Shown here: in pieces, positions 33,075-42,826 of the stretch | How positions within the stretch are numbered: position 1 is the stretch's first letter | Layout of the letters: every line of letters starts with the position of its first letter | DNA from: Salinirubellus litoreus | GTDB lineage: Archaea > Halobacteriota > Halobacteria > Halobacteriales > Haloarculaceae | Direction of reading: 5' to 3' | Length of the DNA stretch: 64,000 bases | Assembly (NCBI RefSeq): GCF_037335815.1 | Contig: NZ_CP147841.1 | Coordinates: forward strand, 868,001 to 932,000 | Position numbers and translations under genes: made by a program | Notes under the pieces: generated by a model | What the model saw: the letters and a program-made list of their open reading frames with translations, nothing else | Databases searched by the model: none | Told to the model about the DNA's origin: nothing

Positions 33075-35753
33075 ATGGTGGATCTGACTCGGCGGCGGTT
33101 GATGGAGACGTCCGTGGCTGCCGCGCTCGGGGCCAGCGTGGCCGGCGTGGCGAGTGCTGATCACTCCACGGAGGTCGAGGAGAGCGACACCCCCGGCGCA
33201 CCGAGCGTGAAGGGGAGCCTCAAACGGTTCTCGACGACGGCGTTCGGGGCGGAGGTGACGGGCCCGTTCGTGTTCCAAGACGGATCGCTGCTGTACAGCC
33301 TGCAGCACCCGGAGGGGGACAATCCGGAGCCGTTCAACCGAGCGGCGGTCGGGTACTTCAGCGGGTTCCAGTTCGACTTCGACGGGGACAACGACGACTT
33401 CACCGAGGTAGGGATCCCGGACACTGACGAGAAACAGCGGCAGGTCCGGTCCGCGAGCGGCGACTACGAGATCCTTATCCAGGGGCGCGAGCCGATCAAC
33501 GGCGGCGAGTCGCGCCTCGGCGTCACACAGACGCCCGACGGGACCGACATCACCCAGAAGAACTTCGCGGGCACGCAGTACGGAGCCGCGGCGACCAACC
33601 CCGACTGCAACCAGTTCGTGGCGACGAACGACGCGGGGACCGAGGGGTACCTGTTCACCAACTGGGAGAACAGTCCCGGTTGCGTCTCACGGGTTCCGAT
33701 CAGCCAGGACGAGAACGGCGAGTGGAGCGCCGACACCGAGAACGCGATCAACCTGACGGAGACCGAATCGCTCCGGGCACACGGCGGCACCCGGATCAAC
33801 TGCTACGGCGACCTCAGCCCGTGGGAGACGATGGTCTCGTCCGAGGAGAACTACGCCCACCCGCGGGTCAATCTTACTCACACGGTCAGCGACATCGTGG
33901 AGGCGGGCTCCGGCGCGGGACTCATCGGCGGCTGTCAGTTCTGGAACCGGCCGAACCCGACCGAGATCGCCTCCGCCATCGAGACGTACGCCGAGAACGG
34001 CGACCTCTCCGAGGCGTTCGGCCCGCAGGGCTACTGGGCACTCGACGGCGTCGAGTTCCTCGCGTACTACCTCGGCGCGGAGCCGGTCGACCAGGACGGC
34101 GAGAACAACCTCGGGACGACGGCGATCGGCGACGTCTTCCCGAATCCGTATCGGTACGGCTACCACGTCGACTTCCGCGAGCCGGCGGCCGACGAGCCGG
34201 AAGCGGTCAAGTACTACGTGATGGGCCGGGCCTCCTGGGAGGCTCCGGACTTCGTTGGCGACCTGAAGACCGTCTACGGCTGTTCGGACGGGGACAGCAA
34301 GGGGATCTACAAGTTCGTCGCCGACGAACCGATCCCGAGCTACGAGGACACGGACGACATCGCGGGTACGCTCTACGCGCCGAAGATCACCAACGACGCC
34401 GCCAGCGTCGCCGACTCCGGTACCCGAAACTCCCCGGCCGAAGTCAACCTCGAGATCGAGTGGATCGAACTCGGCCACGCGACCAACGGCGAGGTCGAGT
34501 CCTGGATCGCCGAGTACGACGACGTCACGCAGGTCGACTACATCGAAACCCACGCCGAGACGAGCTGGAGCGAGGACCCCGAGGCGGCGCTCAGGGAGGC
34601 CGACCTGGAGGTCATCGCCAACGGGAATCAGAACTACATCACGAACGAGGAGATCGTCGAGTGGGCCAGCCAGTACGAGGAGAACGGCCCCGGCGGCGTC
34701 GACGAGGAGCTCCGGAAGATCCCGTTCCTCGAGACCCGGGCGGCCGCGAAGGAGATCGGCGCTTCCATCGAGTTCAACAAGGCCGAGGGCGTCGACAGCG
34801 TCGACGACGCCGGTCCCGGTGACTTCGTCTACTTCGGCATCTCCGAGTTCAACGACGACCTCGCGGACGACACCGGCGACATCCGGATGGACCGCGTCGA
34901 CGGCGGCGTCGTCTACCGCGCCGAACTGGAGCGGGACTACAACGTCTCGACGCTCGAGCCGGTCATCACCGGTCCCGACTTCACCGACGGTCCGGAGGAC
35001 GCGAACGACGCCCTCCGCAACATCGACAACGTCTACACGATGCGGGACGGCCGCGTGCTCTGCTGTGAGGACGGGTTCGGCGGCCCCGCTCGCTCGTACC
35101 CCAACGACGGGCTCTACGTCTACCAGCCCAACGTCATGGCGAGCGTGAGTTCGGTCGCGGTGGGCATGGGCAAGACCGGCACCGTCGACCTGACGATGTC
35201 GTCGGTCCCCGGCGGGCTCTCCGGCGGGAGCCTCTCCGTCTCGGTCGGGGACACGTCGGTCGCGACGTTCGCCGGTGCGACCGTCTCGGACGAGTTCGGT
35301 CTCACGAAGACGGCCGTGAGCGAGGACGGCTCGACCGCCACCGTACAGTTTACCGACATCGAGAAGAGTGTTCAGGGCGACCTCGCGGAGATCACCCTCG
35401 TCTCCCTCGAACTCGAGGGGACGGGCACGGGGACGACGGACCTCACCATCGAGGTCGGGAGCGTGGACGACGACGAGGGTAACTCCATCGAGGTCGAGAC
35501 CCGATCGGGTCTGGTGGTCACCGGGCCGTCGGCGATCGACTCCGTCGGCGGCGGCGACGCGCCGACCGACCCCGACGGCGACGGGCTGTACGAGGACGTC
35601 AACGGCAACGGCCGGATGGACTACGACGACATCGTCCTCCTGTTCGAGCAGTTCGACTCCGACGCCGTCCGGATGAACGAGGCGGCCTACGACTTCAACG
35701 AGAACGGGAAACTCGACTACGACGACGTCGTCGAACTCTACGAGGAGACCTGA
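33075..35753 (+). CDS. Tat-exported PhoX/DUF839-like phosphatase with cohesin-like and dockerin domains
   Basis: An 892-aa secreted protein. LTRRRLMETSVAAALGASVA is a Tat signal with cleavage near ASADH. Residues about 40-690 resemble DUF839/PhoX proteins (RAHGGTRINCYGDLSPWETM, VSSEENYAHPRV, KTVYGCSDGDSKGIYKFV), a Ca/Fe-dependent beta-propeller phosphatase class. Residues about 698-835 form a cohesin-like beta-sandwich. The last about 60 carry a dockerin with two Ca loops, DVNGNGRMDYDD and DFNENGKLDYDD. The ATG at 33075 is about 40 nt after the TATA box. Phosphate-ester hydrolysis is inferred; not all DUF839 proteins are active. Confidence 0.85.
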   Translation: MVDLTRRRLMETSVAAALGASVAGVASADHSTEVEESDTPGAPSVKGSLKRFSTTAFGAEVTGPFVFQDGSLLYSLQHPEGDNPEPFNRAAVGYFSGFQFDFDGDNDDFTEVGIPDTDEKQRQVRSASGDYEILIQGREPINGGESRLGVTQTPDGTDITQKNFAGTQYGAAATNPDCNQFVATNDAGTEGYLFTNWENSPGCVSRVPISQDENGEWSADTENAINLTETESLRAHGGTRINCYGDLSPWETMVSSEENYAHPRVNLTHTVSDIVEAGSGAGLIGGCQFWNRPNPTEIASAIETYAENGDLSEAFGPQGYWALDGVEFLAYYLGAEPVDQDGENNLGTTAIGDVFPNPYRYGYHVDFREPAADEPEAVKYYVMGRASWEAPDFVGDLKTVYGCSDGDSKGIYKFVADEPIPSYEDTDDIAGTLYAPKITNDAASVADSGTRNSPAEVNLEIEWIELGHATNGEVESWIAEYDDVTQVDYIETHAETSWSEDPEAALREADLEVIANGNQNYITNEEIVEWASQYEENGPGGVDEELRKIPFLETRAAAKEIGASIEFNKAEGVDSVDDAGPGDFVYFGISEFNDDLADDTGDIRMDRVDGGVVYRAELERDYNVSTLEPVITGPDFTDGPEDANDALRNIDNVYTMRDGRVLCCEDGFGGPARSYPNDGLYVYQPNVMASVSSVAVGMGKTGTVDLTMSSVPGGLSGGSLSVSVGDTSVATFAGATVSDEFGLTKTAVSEDGSTATVQFTDIEKSVQGDLAEITLVSLELEGTGTGTTDLTIEVGSVDDDEGNSIEVETRSGLVVTGPSAIDSVGGGDAPTDPDGDGLYEDVNGNGRMDYDDIVLLFEQFDSDAVRMNEAAYDFNENGKLDYDDVVELYEET

Positions 35754-35795
35754 ACGAGCCCCGACCGGCCAGCCCCAGCACACGGTTTTTCATAC

Positions 35796-36581
35796 ATGAC
35801 CACCGATACCACGAAACTCCGGCCGACCGTCGACGACCCCCGCGACCAGCCGCCCCGGGATCCCCCGTTCCCCGAGCGCCTCCGGGCGACACTCGCCGTC
35901 GCGCTCGCTTGCACACTCGTGCTCGGACTCGCTCTCGCGACGGTCGGAGCCGCCACCGCACAGGGGGGGCCGACCGTTCGGGTCACCGACGCGAGCGTCG
36001 ATCCCGGCGAGACGACGACCGTCCGGGTCGTCCTCACGTCGGCCCCCGACGGGCTGGCCGGCTACGAACTCGTCCTCGCGGTCGGCGACGGCGAGACGGC
36101 GACCGTCGCGGGCGCGAACTACACCGGGGCCTTCGGGCTGACGACCGATCCCGCGGTGAGCGATGGCGGTCGGACGGTTCGACTTGAGGCCGCCGACGTC
36201 GAGGGGAACGTCGAGGCCGGCGCGACGGACGTCACGCTGGCGACCGTCGAACTCCAGGGTGAGTCGGCCGGCCGAACCCCCATCGAGGTCCGACCCGTCC
36301 AGATCGACGCGGACGGCGGTACCCGGATGAACGTCAGTGGCGAGGCCGGAGCAGTCGTCGTCGGCGAACCCACGGCGACACCCACCGACGAGTCCACGGT
36401 GACGGCAGCGAGTGACGCAGCGACGACCGACGACGCCACGTCCGCGGCCGCCACGTCGGAGGGTGAGGGAGCGGTCGCCGGGACGAGCACCAGCGGGCAG
36501 GGGAGCCTCCCGCTGGCCGGAGCCGGTGTCGCCGCCCTCGCCGTCGCCCTCCTCGCGGCGATGCTCGTGCGGCGTCGGTGA
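35796..36581 (+). CDS. Membrane-anchored cohesin-like surface protein
   Basis: A 261-aa protein. An N-terminal signal or signal-anchor (about 29-55, ATLAVALACTLVLGLALATV) is followed by a cohesin-like domain (about 56-190). That domain aligns by eye with the one in the upstream enzyme: GYELVLAVGDGETATVAG / FGLTTDPAVSDGGRTVRL / DVTLATVELQGESAGRTPIE. A Thr/Ala/Ser stalk and a C-terminal helix ending in RRR then anchor it. It lies 42 bp downstream of the dockerin enzyme. Likely role: cell-surface receptor for the dockerin. Inferred, not demonstrated. Confidence 0.8.
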   Translation: MTTDTTKLRPTVDDPRDQPPRDPPFPERLRATLAVALACTLVLGLALATVGAATAQGGPTVRVTDASVDPGETTTVRVVLTSAPDGLAGYELVLAVGDGETATVAGANYTGAFGLTTDPAVSDGGRTVRLEAADVEGNVEAGATDVTLATVELQGESAGRTPIEVRPVQIDADGGTRMNVSGEAGAVVVGEPTATPTDESTVTAASDAATTDDATSAAATSEGEGAVAGTSTSGQGSLPLAGAGVAALAVALLAAMLVRRR

Positions 36582-36677
36582 CAACCCGGGTATGTGCCCG
36601 GATGGTCGACCGTCGCCCGCGCTTTACTTTCACTCGCAACCGACAGGGTTTCACCCGGCCCGTCCTTCCCTCTGCCA

Positions 36678-39650
36678 ATGACGAAGGACTACATCGAGGT
36701 CCGAGGGGCCACGGAGCACAACCTCGAGGACGTCGACGTCCGCATCCCCCGCGAGGAGTTCACCGTCGTCACCGGGCTCTCCGGTTCGGGCAAGTCCTCG
36801 CTCGCCTTCGATACGGTGTACGCGGAGGGTCAGCGCCGCTACATCGAGTCGCTCTCGGCGTACGCCCGGAACTTCCTCGGCCAGATGGACAAACCGCAGG
36901 TCGAGAGCGTGGAGGGGCTCTCGCCGGCGATCTCCATCGACCAGAAGAACGCCGCCAACAACCCCCGCTCCACGGTTGGAACGGTCACCGAACTCCACGA
37001 CTACCTCCGCCTGCTGTACGCCCGTGTCGGGACGCCCCACTGCCCGGAGTGCGGCCGGGAGGTGGGCGAACAGAGCGCCCAGAACATGGTCCGCCGGGTG
37101 CTCGAACTCCCCGAGGGGACGAAGGCGAAGATCGCCGCGCCCGTCGTCCGCGACCAGAAGGGCGCGTTCGCCGATCTGTTCGACGACCTCGTGAGCGAGG
37201 GGTACGCCCGCGTCGAGGTCGACGGCGAGGAGTACGATCTGGCCGTCGAGCGGCCCGACCTCGACGAGAACTACCGCCACACCGTCGACGTGATCGTCGA
37301 CCGGGTGAAGGTCTCCCCCGAAGCGCGCTCGCGGATCACCGACAGCGTCGAGACGGCGCTGGAGGAGGCCGACGGCGTGATGAAGGTGATCGTCCCCGAC
37401 CCGCCCGAGGGGTTCGAGGAGATGGGCACCCGCGAGCGCCGGACGGGCGACCTGGCCGGCGAGGGCGACTCGCGGCTCGTCGTCGCGTTCTCGGAGGACC
37501 TCGCGTGTACCCACTGTAACATCGACCTGCCGGAGATCGAGACGCGGTCGTTCTCGTTCAACTCGCCCCACGGCGCGTGCCCGGAGTGCGAGGGCATCGG
37601 CGAGACGAAGGAGGTCGACGAGGACCTCGTGGTTCAGGACACCTCCAAACCGCTCAAGGAGGTGTTCGAGCCGTGGTCGTACAACCGGAACTACTACCGC
37701 CGACAGCTCGACAACGTGGCCGAGCACTTCGGCGTGAGCGTCCGGACGCCGTTCGAGGAGCTCGACGAGGAGGTGCGGGAACAGTTCCTCTACGGAACGA
37801 ACGACGTGGTCCACTTCGAGTGGCAGACGAAGAACGGTACCCGCGAGAAGACCCAGCGGTTCGAGGGCGTGATGGGCAACCTCGAACGGCGGTACGTCGA
37901 GACCGACTCCGACCGGGCCCGGGACCACATCGAGAAGTTCATGGCGACCACGACGTGCCCCGCCTGCGACGGCACCCGCCTGAAGCCGGCCTCCCGGGCG
38001 GTGCTGTTCCAGGGGACCGCGATCACGGAGGTCAGCCGGATGTCGATCGGCGACGCGCTGGCACACTTCGAGGGGATGGAGGCGGACCTCACCGAGCGCG
38101 AACGCACCATCGCCGAGGAGATACTGAAGGAGATCCGCGCCCGGCTCGGGTTCATGGAGGAGGTGGGGCTGGAGTACCTGACGCTCGACCGCGAGGCCTC
38201 CACGCTCTCGGGCGGCGAGAGCCAGCGCATCCGGCTGGCGACGCAGGTCGGCTCCGGGCTCGTGGGCGTGCTCTACGTGCTCGACGAGCCCTCCATCGGC
38301 CTCCACCAGCGGGACAACGACCGCCTGCTCGACACGCTCTGTGGGCTCCGGGATCTGGGGAACACGCTCGTCGTCGTCGAGCACGACGAGGAGACGATGT
38401 GGCGGGCGGACAACGTCATCGACATGGGCCCCGGCCCGGGCAAGCGCGGGGGCGAAGTGGTGGTGAACGGCGACGTCGAGGACGTGATGGCCACCGAGGG
38501 GTCGGTGACGGGTGACTACCTCGCCGGCCGGAAGTCCATCCCCGTCCCCGAGGAACGCCGCGAGCCGTCGGGCTACCTCACCGTCCGGGGTGCCCGCCAG
38601 CACAACCTGAAGGACGTCGACGTGCCGATCCCACTCGGGAACTTCACTGCCGTTACCGGCGTCTCGGGCTCGGGGAAGTCGACGCTGCTCCACGAGATAC
38701 TGTACAAGGGGCTCGTCCGGCGAATGAACGACACCGACGTCAACCCGGGCGAGCACGACGACATCGAGGGGATCGAGGAGATCGAGACGGTCCGGCTGAT
38801 CGACCAGTCGCCCATCGGCCGTACACCGAGGTCGAACCCCGCGACGTACACGAACGTCTTCGATCACATCCGGGAACTGTTCGCCGAGACCAAGCTGGCG
38901 AAACAGCGCGGCTACGAGAAGGGCCGGTTCTCGTTCAACGTCAAGGGCGGCCGGTGTGAGGCCTGCGGCGGGCAAGGGACGGTGAAGATCGAGATGAACT
39001 TCCTCTCGGACGTCTACGTCCCCTGTGAGGAGTGCGACGGCGCGCGGTACAACGACGAGACACTCGACGTCACCTACAAGGACGCGACCATCTCGGACGT
39101 GCTCGACATGGAGGTCGACGAGGCCTACGAGTTCTTCCAGGGTCACACCGGTATCCGTCGCCGGCTCGAACTCCTGCGGGACGTCGGGCTCGGGTACATG
39201 CGGCTCGGCCAGCCCTCCACGACGCTATCCGGGGGCGAGGCCCAGCGGGTGAAGCTCGCGGAGGAACTGGGGAAGAAGGACTCCGGCGAGACGCTCTACC
39301 TGCTCGACGAGCCCACCACCGGACTGCACAGCGAGGACGAGCGCAAGCTCATCGACGTGCTCCAGCGGCTCGCCGACCAGGGGAACACGGTCGTGGTCGT
39401 CGAGCACGAGCTCGACCTGGTGAAGAACGCCGACCACATCGTCGACCTCGGCCCGGAGGGCGGCGAGGGCGGTGGCCGGGTCGTCGCCAGTGGCACCCCC
39501 GAGTCGGTCGCCCGCGAGGAGGACTCCTACACCGGCCGGTACCTCCGGAACCTCCTGCCAGCGGTCGATCTCGAGGGACCGCGCCCGGACCGCGAGGCCC
39601 GGGCCGTCGAGGGGGAGGGCGGCGCGACGGCGGGCGCGGGCGACGACTGA
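36678..39650 (+). CDS. uvrA: UvrABC excinuclease subunit A
   Basis: A 990-aa UvrA with duplicated ABC ATPase modules. Walker A motifs are GLSGSGKSS (about 33-41) and GVSGSGKST (about 660); signature motifs LSGGESQRIRLA and LSGGEAQRVKLAEELG; zinc-binding CPECGRE, CTHCNID/CPECEG, CPACDG and CEACGGQG/CEECDG. It recognises bulky DNA lesions for nucleotide excision repair together with UvrB and UvrC, which are not in this window. The ATG at 36678 matches family N-termini. Its TGA stop is the first codon of a palindromic element. Confidence 0.97.
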   Translation: MTKDYIEVRGATEHNLEDVDVRIPREEFTVVTGLSGSGKSSLAFDTVYAEGQRRYIESLSAYARNFLGQMDKPQVESVEGLSPAISIDQKNAANNPRSTVGTVTELHDYLRLLYARVGTPHCPECGREVGEQSAQNMVRRVLELPEGTKAKIAAPVVRDQKGAFADLFDDLVSEGYARVEVDGEEYDLAVERPDLDENYRHTVDVIVDRVKVSPEARSRITDSVETALEEADGVMKVIVPDPPEGFEEMGTRERRTGDLAGEGDSRLVVAFSEDLACTHCNIDLPEIETRSFSFNSPHGACPECEGIGETKEVDEDLVVQDTSKPLKEVFEPWSYNRNYYRRQLDNVAEHFGVSVRTPFEELDEEVREQFLYGTNDVVHFEWQTKNGTREKTQRFEGVMGNLERRYVETDSDRARDHIEKFMATTTCPACDGTRLKPASRAVLFQGTAITEVSRMSIGDALAHFEGMEADLTERERTIAEEILKEIRARLGFMEEVGLEYLTLDREASTLSGGESQRIRLATQVGSGLVGVLYVLDEPSIGLHQRDNDRLLDTLCGLRDLGNTLVVVEHDEETMWRADNVIDMGPGPGKRGGEVVVNGDVEDVMATEGSVTGDYLAGRKSIPVPEERREPSGYLTVRGARQHNLKDVDVPIPLGNFTAVTGVSGSGKSTLLHEILYKGLVRRMNDTDVNPGEHDDIEGIEEIETVRLIDQSPIGRTPRSNPATYTNVFDHIRELFAETKLAKQRGYEKGRFSFNVKGGRCEACGGQGTVKIEMNFLSDVYVPCEECDGARYNDETLDVTYKDATISDVLDMEVDEAYEFFQGHTGIRRRLELLRDVGLGYMRLGQPSTTLSGGEAQRVKLAEELGKKDSGETLYLLDEPTTGLHSEDERKLIDVLQRLADQGNTVVVVEHELDLVKNADHIVDLGPEGGEGGGRVVASGTPESVAREEDSYTGRYLRNLLPAVDLEGPRPDREARAVEGEGGATAGAGDD

Positions 39651-39733
39651 TACGGTCGTGCGTAACGATTTACCGTCGATGGCCCGGACGTGATCGGCTA
39701 TCGCCGGTAAAGGACTACGCACGACCGTATGAG
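39647..39733 (+). repeat. Palindromic stop-codon element, copy 1
   Basis: An 87-bp hairpin from CTGATACGG to CCGTATGAG, where TGA is the uvrA stop. Outer arms TACGGTCGTGCGTA (39651-39664) and TACGCACGACCGTA (39716-39729) are perfectly complementary. Inner arms TTTACCGTCGAT and ATCGCCGGTAAA pair with one mismatch. The loop is variable. Two related copies are at 46307-46394 and 48302-48388. Confidence 0.85.
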
Positions 39734-39840
39734 ACCGGACCGGCGACCGGGCCGGTCCCCTGACGCGTTCGCCCCCCGCGAGGCCCGTTTACTCCGGGAC
39801 CGTTTTTGGGTCGTTTCGGCATCTGACCCCGGCGAGAGGC

Positions 39841-39848
39841 TTTTATTC
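39841..39848 (+). promoter_or_regulatory. TATA box of the 148-aa hypothetical gene
   Basis: TTTTATTC centred about 26 nt before the ATG at 39870, indicating leaderless transcription. Confidence 0.6.
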
Positions 39849-39869
39849 GGGGATGCGTTTTCGAAAGTC

Positions 39870-40316
39870 ATGGGATTACTCGACCCGCTCCGACGCCTGT
39901 TCCCTGCGGATCGCGACGGGACCGGGGGAGCCGAGGAGCCGGGGACGGCGACCGTTCCGGACGGTGGCCCCGGGCTCCCGGACGGCGTCGAGTTCGGTCC
40001 GGTCGCCCGGTCGTACGCCGAGACGGGAGCCCCGCCGACGGGTGCCCCGAACCCCGAACGGGACGGTCGGGTGAACGTGCTCGTCTCGCTGGACCGCGAG
40101 CCGGGACCGGAGGGGTTCGTCGACACGGACGACCTCGAACGACACATCGAGGCGGTCGGGGGTGACGTCGAACACGCCCACGGTGGCGGCACCGTCTCGG
40201 GGTGGGTACCGATCGGGTCGCTCGTCGACCTCGCGGGCGGGCCCGACGTCACCCGTATCGAGGTGACCATCCCCGACGACGGCCCCGTGCGCGAGGACCC
40301 CGAATTCGAGGCGTAG
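39870..40316 (+). CDS. Hypothetical 148-aa protein
   Basis: It starts MGLLDPLRRLFPADRDG, then a disordered acidic region, then a folded-looking C-terminal domain: VNVLVSLDREPGPEGFVDTD, LERHIEAVGGDVEHAHGGGT and VSGWVPIGSLVDLAGGPDVT. This resembles a small ferredoxin-like or ACT-like alpha/beta fold. I do not recognise a named family. There are no metal or catalytic motifs. The start is set by the TATA box. Confidence 0.65.
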   Translation: MGLLDPLRRLFPADRDGTGGAEEPGTATVPDGGPGLPDGVEFGPVARSYAETGAPPTGAPNPERDGRVNVLVSLDREPGPEGFVDTDDLERHIEAVGGDVEHAHGGGTVSGWVPIGSLVDLAGGPDVTRIEVTIPDDGPVREDPEFEA

Positions 40317-40622
40317 CTCGACTCCTCCTCGATTCGAGAACGCTCGCAACGTTCGAGAGCGACCTCCTCGACTCCCGAGTTCGTACGATTCAGCGTGCCA
40401 CGGTCGACGGACGGACACGACCCGACCGTCCTTCCAGTCCCTCCCCGACTCCGACGCCGCTCGCCCCGGGAGACGCCTTTTCTGTGTCGCTCGCCGCCCG
40501 AGTCGGGCCTGTACCGACGGCCAGCGGTCGGGACGCGGAGGCCGCTCGGGGTCCGGGGTCGACTGCTCGGACCCGAATGTGCCGGGTGAAGACGTATGTG
40601 TCTAACAGAACTAGCCTCGCCT
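40317..40622. other. Intergenic region without recognised genes
   Basis: 306 bp between the 148-aa hypothetical gene and the large acidic protein. It has normal GC-rich intergenic composition, a small imperfect dyad near 40335-40360 (GAGAACGCTCGCAACGTTCG) and no convincing coding frame. The promoter of the following gene is presumably within the last 60 bp. Confidence 0.5.
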
Positions 40623-42659
40623 ATGTCGAACGACGAGGGAGCATCCGACGGCGAGGTCGACGAGCGGATCGTCGACCTCCTCGAGGAGTTCGAGAACCCC
40701 CGACTCACCGCGACGACCGTCTCGGATCGGCTCGACCTCCCCCAGGATCGGGTCGAGTCACGGCTCGAAGCGCTCACCGCCGAGGACCGCCTCGTCCGGA
40801 TCGACGACGGGTCGACCACCCGGTGGGCCGTTCCGAGCCGGGTCGACGAGGACGAAGCGGGTTCGGAGGACGCGGACGATGGGGACGGCGAGGGGAGCCC
40901 GGACGCCGAGGAGGAGATCGAGGCACAGGAGGAGGCCGACGACCGGACCGCCGACGAGGCGGAGGCGAGCACCGCGGAGGCCGACGCGGAGGAGACGGCC
41001 GAGAGCGAGGAAGGGTCTGAAGGGGACGAGGACGCCGATCCCGACGCGGAGGGCGATAGCACCGACGCCGAAGCGGGGAGCGAGGACACCGACCAGGGCG
41101 AAGGAGCGGGAGACGAGGACACCGATGCCGACATGGAGGACGAGGACGCCGACGTCGAGGAGGAGGCCCAGCGGGACGACGAGGGTCGCCCCCAGGTCGA
41201 CGACGACGCGGACTTCGGCGACGAGGACGAGCCCGAGACGCACTCCCCCGAGGGGATGGTCAGCGGAGAGGAGGGCGAACCGTCCGACCGCGGCGACCCC
41301 GAGGCGGACGCCGACGAGAACGTCGACGAGGAGGATACGGAATCGGACGAGGGGGACGGCGTGGAGCCGGCGGATGTGGACGACGAGACCGGGGAGCGGA
41401 TCCTCGAGTTCCTCCGGACGGCCGACCGGCCAAAGCACCTGGCCAGCGACGTCGCGGAGGAACTCGACCTCGAACGCAGCGAGGTCAGAACCCGGCTCGA
41501 AGCGCTCGAAGAGGAGGGTCACGTAGAGGAGATCGAAGTCGGGACCGACGCGCGGTGGGTCGTGCCCGGCCGGGTCGACGAACCGGATCCGGAGGCCGAC
41601 GCCGACTCCGAAGCGGAGGACGAGGAGGAAGGAACGGAGGAAAACGAGGCGGAAGGCTCCGACGACCAGACGGGTTCGGCGGACGACGAGGACACGGAGC
41701 CGTCGGGCGACGAAGATTCGGACGACGGGTCATCAGGCGAGGAAGGATCGGGCGAGGAGGAGGGATCGTCGGACGGCGAGGGGACGAACGACGAGGGGGA
41801 GCCGTCGGGCGATAGCTCGCCGGACGCCGAGGACGAAGGCCATGAGGGTGAGGACCCGTCCGATACGGGGACGGACGACGACGGGACGGACGAGGCGTCC
41901 AGCGACGACTCGTCGGACGACGGCGAGTCGGCCGAGAACGTCGTCACCGAGGTATCGGACGGTGGTTCGTCGGAGAGTGAGGAGCCGGAGCCCTCCGAGG
42001 AGACGGAGTCGGAAGACACCGGCGAGTCGGGAGAGGCTGACGTCGACGCGGAGGCCGAGACGGGAACCGGGGAGACTCCCGACGAGGGGGACGGCGATCA
42101 GTCGGAGGACGGGACGGCCGACGAATCCTCGGGGGACGCCGCCACGGACGAGGAAGACGAAGAAAACGAAGAGGACGAGGACGACGGCTCGCCGGGTCCC
42201 ACCGAGGAGGCGTACGAGGATCCGATGGAGGAGGCGTCCGGGGAGGTCGCCTCCCCGTCCACCCCGCCCCGTGCCAGCCCGCCCCCGTCGGAGGGGAGTT
42301 CCACGGACGAGGGGGCGACCGGCGGATCGGCCGAGGGCGGAGCAGAGGGATCGGACGGGGACGAAGATGAAGACGAAGACGAAGGTGGGAGTGAGGACGG
42401 AAGTGAGGATTCCGCGGACGGGGAGGGGGCGACGAGCACCTCGGCCGGACCGACCGAGGAGGCGTACGAGGATCCGATGGACGAAGCGGCCGGGGAAGCC
42501 GATTCCCTGGACGCCCCGCCCCGGGCCAGCCAGCCGTCGACGGGGGAGGACGATGGCCCGCTCCCTGGAGGAGATCGGCTTCGGGACGGGAAGACGGTCG
42601 CGGCGCTGATCGTCGGTCTAGCCGTTATCGTCGCAATTCTCAGGCGTCTCCGCCGGTAG
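40623..42659 (+). CDS. Acidic protein with two winged-helix domains and a C-terminal membrane anchor
   Basis: A 678-aa protein. Two winged-helix domains (about 10-70 and 250-320) are clearly duplicates: ERIVDLLEEFENPRLTATTV / ERILEFLRTADRPKHLASDV, each ending in RWxVPxRVDE. They are separated and followed by Asp/Glu/Ser-rich disordered segments. Near the C-terminus a 22-residue motif beginning GPTEEAYEDPM occurs twice. The last about 20 residues are a hydrophobic helix plus RRLRR, a tail anchor. This suggests a membrane-tethered DNA- or protein-binding factor. Function unknown. Confidence 0.8.
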   Translation: MSNDEGASDGEVDERIVDLLEEFENPRLTATTVSDRLDLPQDRVESRLEALTAEDRLVRIDDGSTTRWAVPSRVDEDEAGSEDADDGDGEGSPDAEEEIEAQEEADDRTADEAEASTAEADAEETAESEEGSEGDEDADPDAEGDSTDAEAGSEDTDQGEGAGDEDTDADMEDEDADVEEEAQRDDEGRPQVDDDADFGDEDEPETHSPEGMVSGEEGEPSDRGDPEADADENVDEEDTESDEGDGVEPADVDDETGERILEFLRTADRPKHLASDVAEELDLERSEVRTRLEALEEEGHVEEIEVGTDARWVVPGRVDEPDPEADADSEAEDEEEGTEENEAEGSDDQTGSADDEDTEPSGDEDSDDGSSGEEGSGEEEGSSDGEGTNDEGEPSGDSSPDAEDEGHEGEDPSDTGTDDDGTDEASSDDSSDDGESAENVVTEVSDGGSSESEEPEPSEETESEDTGESGEADVDAEAETGTGETPDEGDGDQSEDGTADESSGDAATDEEDEENEEDEDDGSPGPTEEAYEDPMEEASGEVASPSTPPRASPPPSEGSSTDEGATGGSAEGGAEGSDGDEDEDEDEGGSEDGSEDSADGEGATSTSAGPTEEAYEDPMDEAAGEADSLDAPPRASQPSTGEDDGPLPGGDRLRDGKTVAALIVGLAVIVAILRRLRR

Positions 42660-42826
42660 TAGGTGGGAACCGAACGGCTCCCTCCGGCGATTCTCGGGAG
42701 ACGAGTACCGCTGCGGCGGCCGAAACGAGGCGTGTTACGCTCGCCGTCGGATCGACCGCCGCGTTCCGAGCCCGAAATCCGCGCCGTGACGGTGCCGTTT
42801 TCACCGTTCCCGTGCTACACGTTTCC

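Noticed and set aside
33687..39146. Very long minus-strand open frames opposite the phosphatase and uvrA genes
   Set aside because: High GC and third-codon bias leave antisense frames open; the plus-strand frames have full domain matches, the minus-strand ones none.
39651..39730. Palindromic element copies as classic intrinsic terminators
   Set aside because: The hairpins are large and not followed by a T-run, and archaeal termination depends mainly on T-tracts; a processing or mobile-element role fits better.
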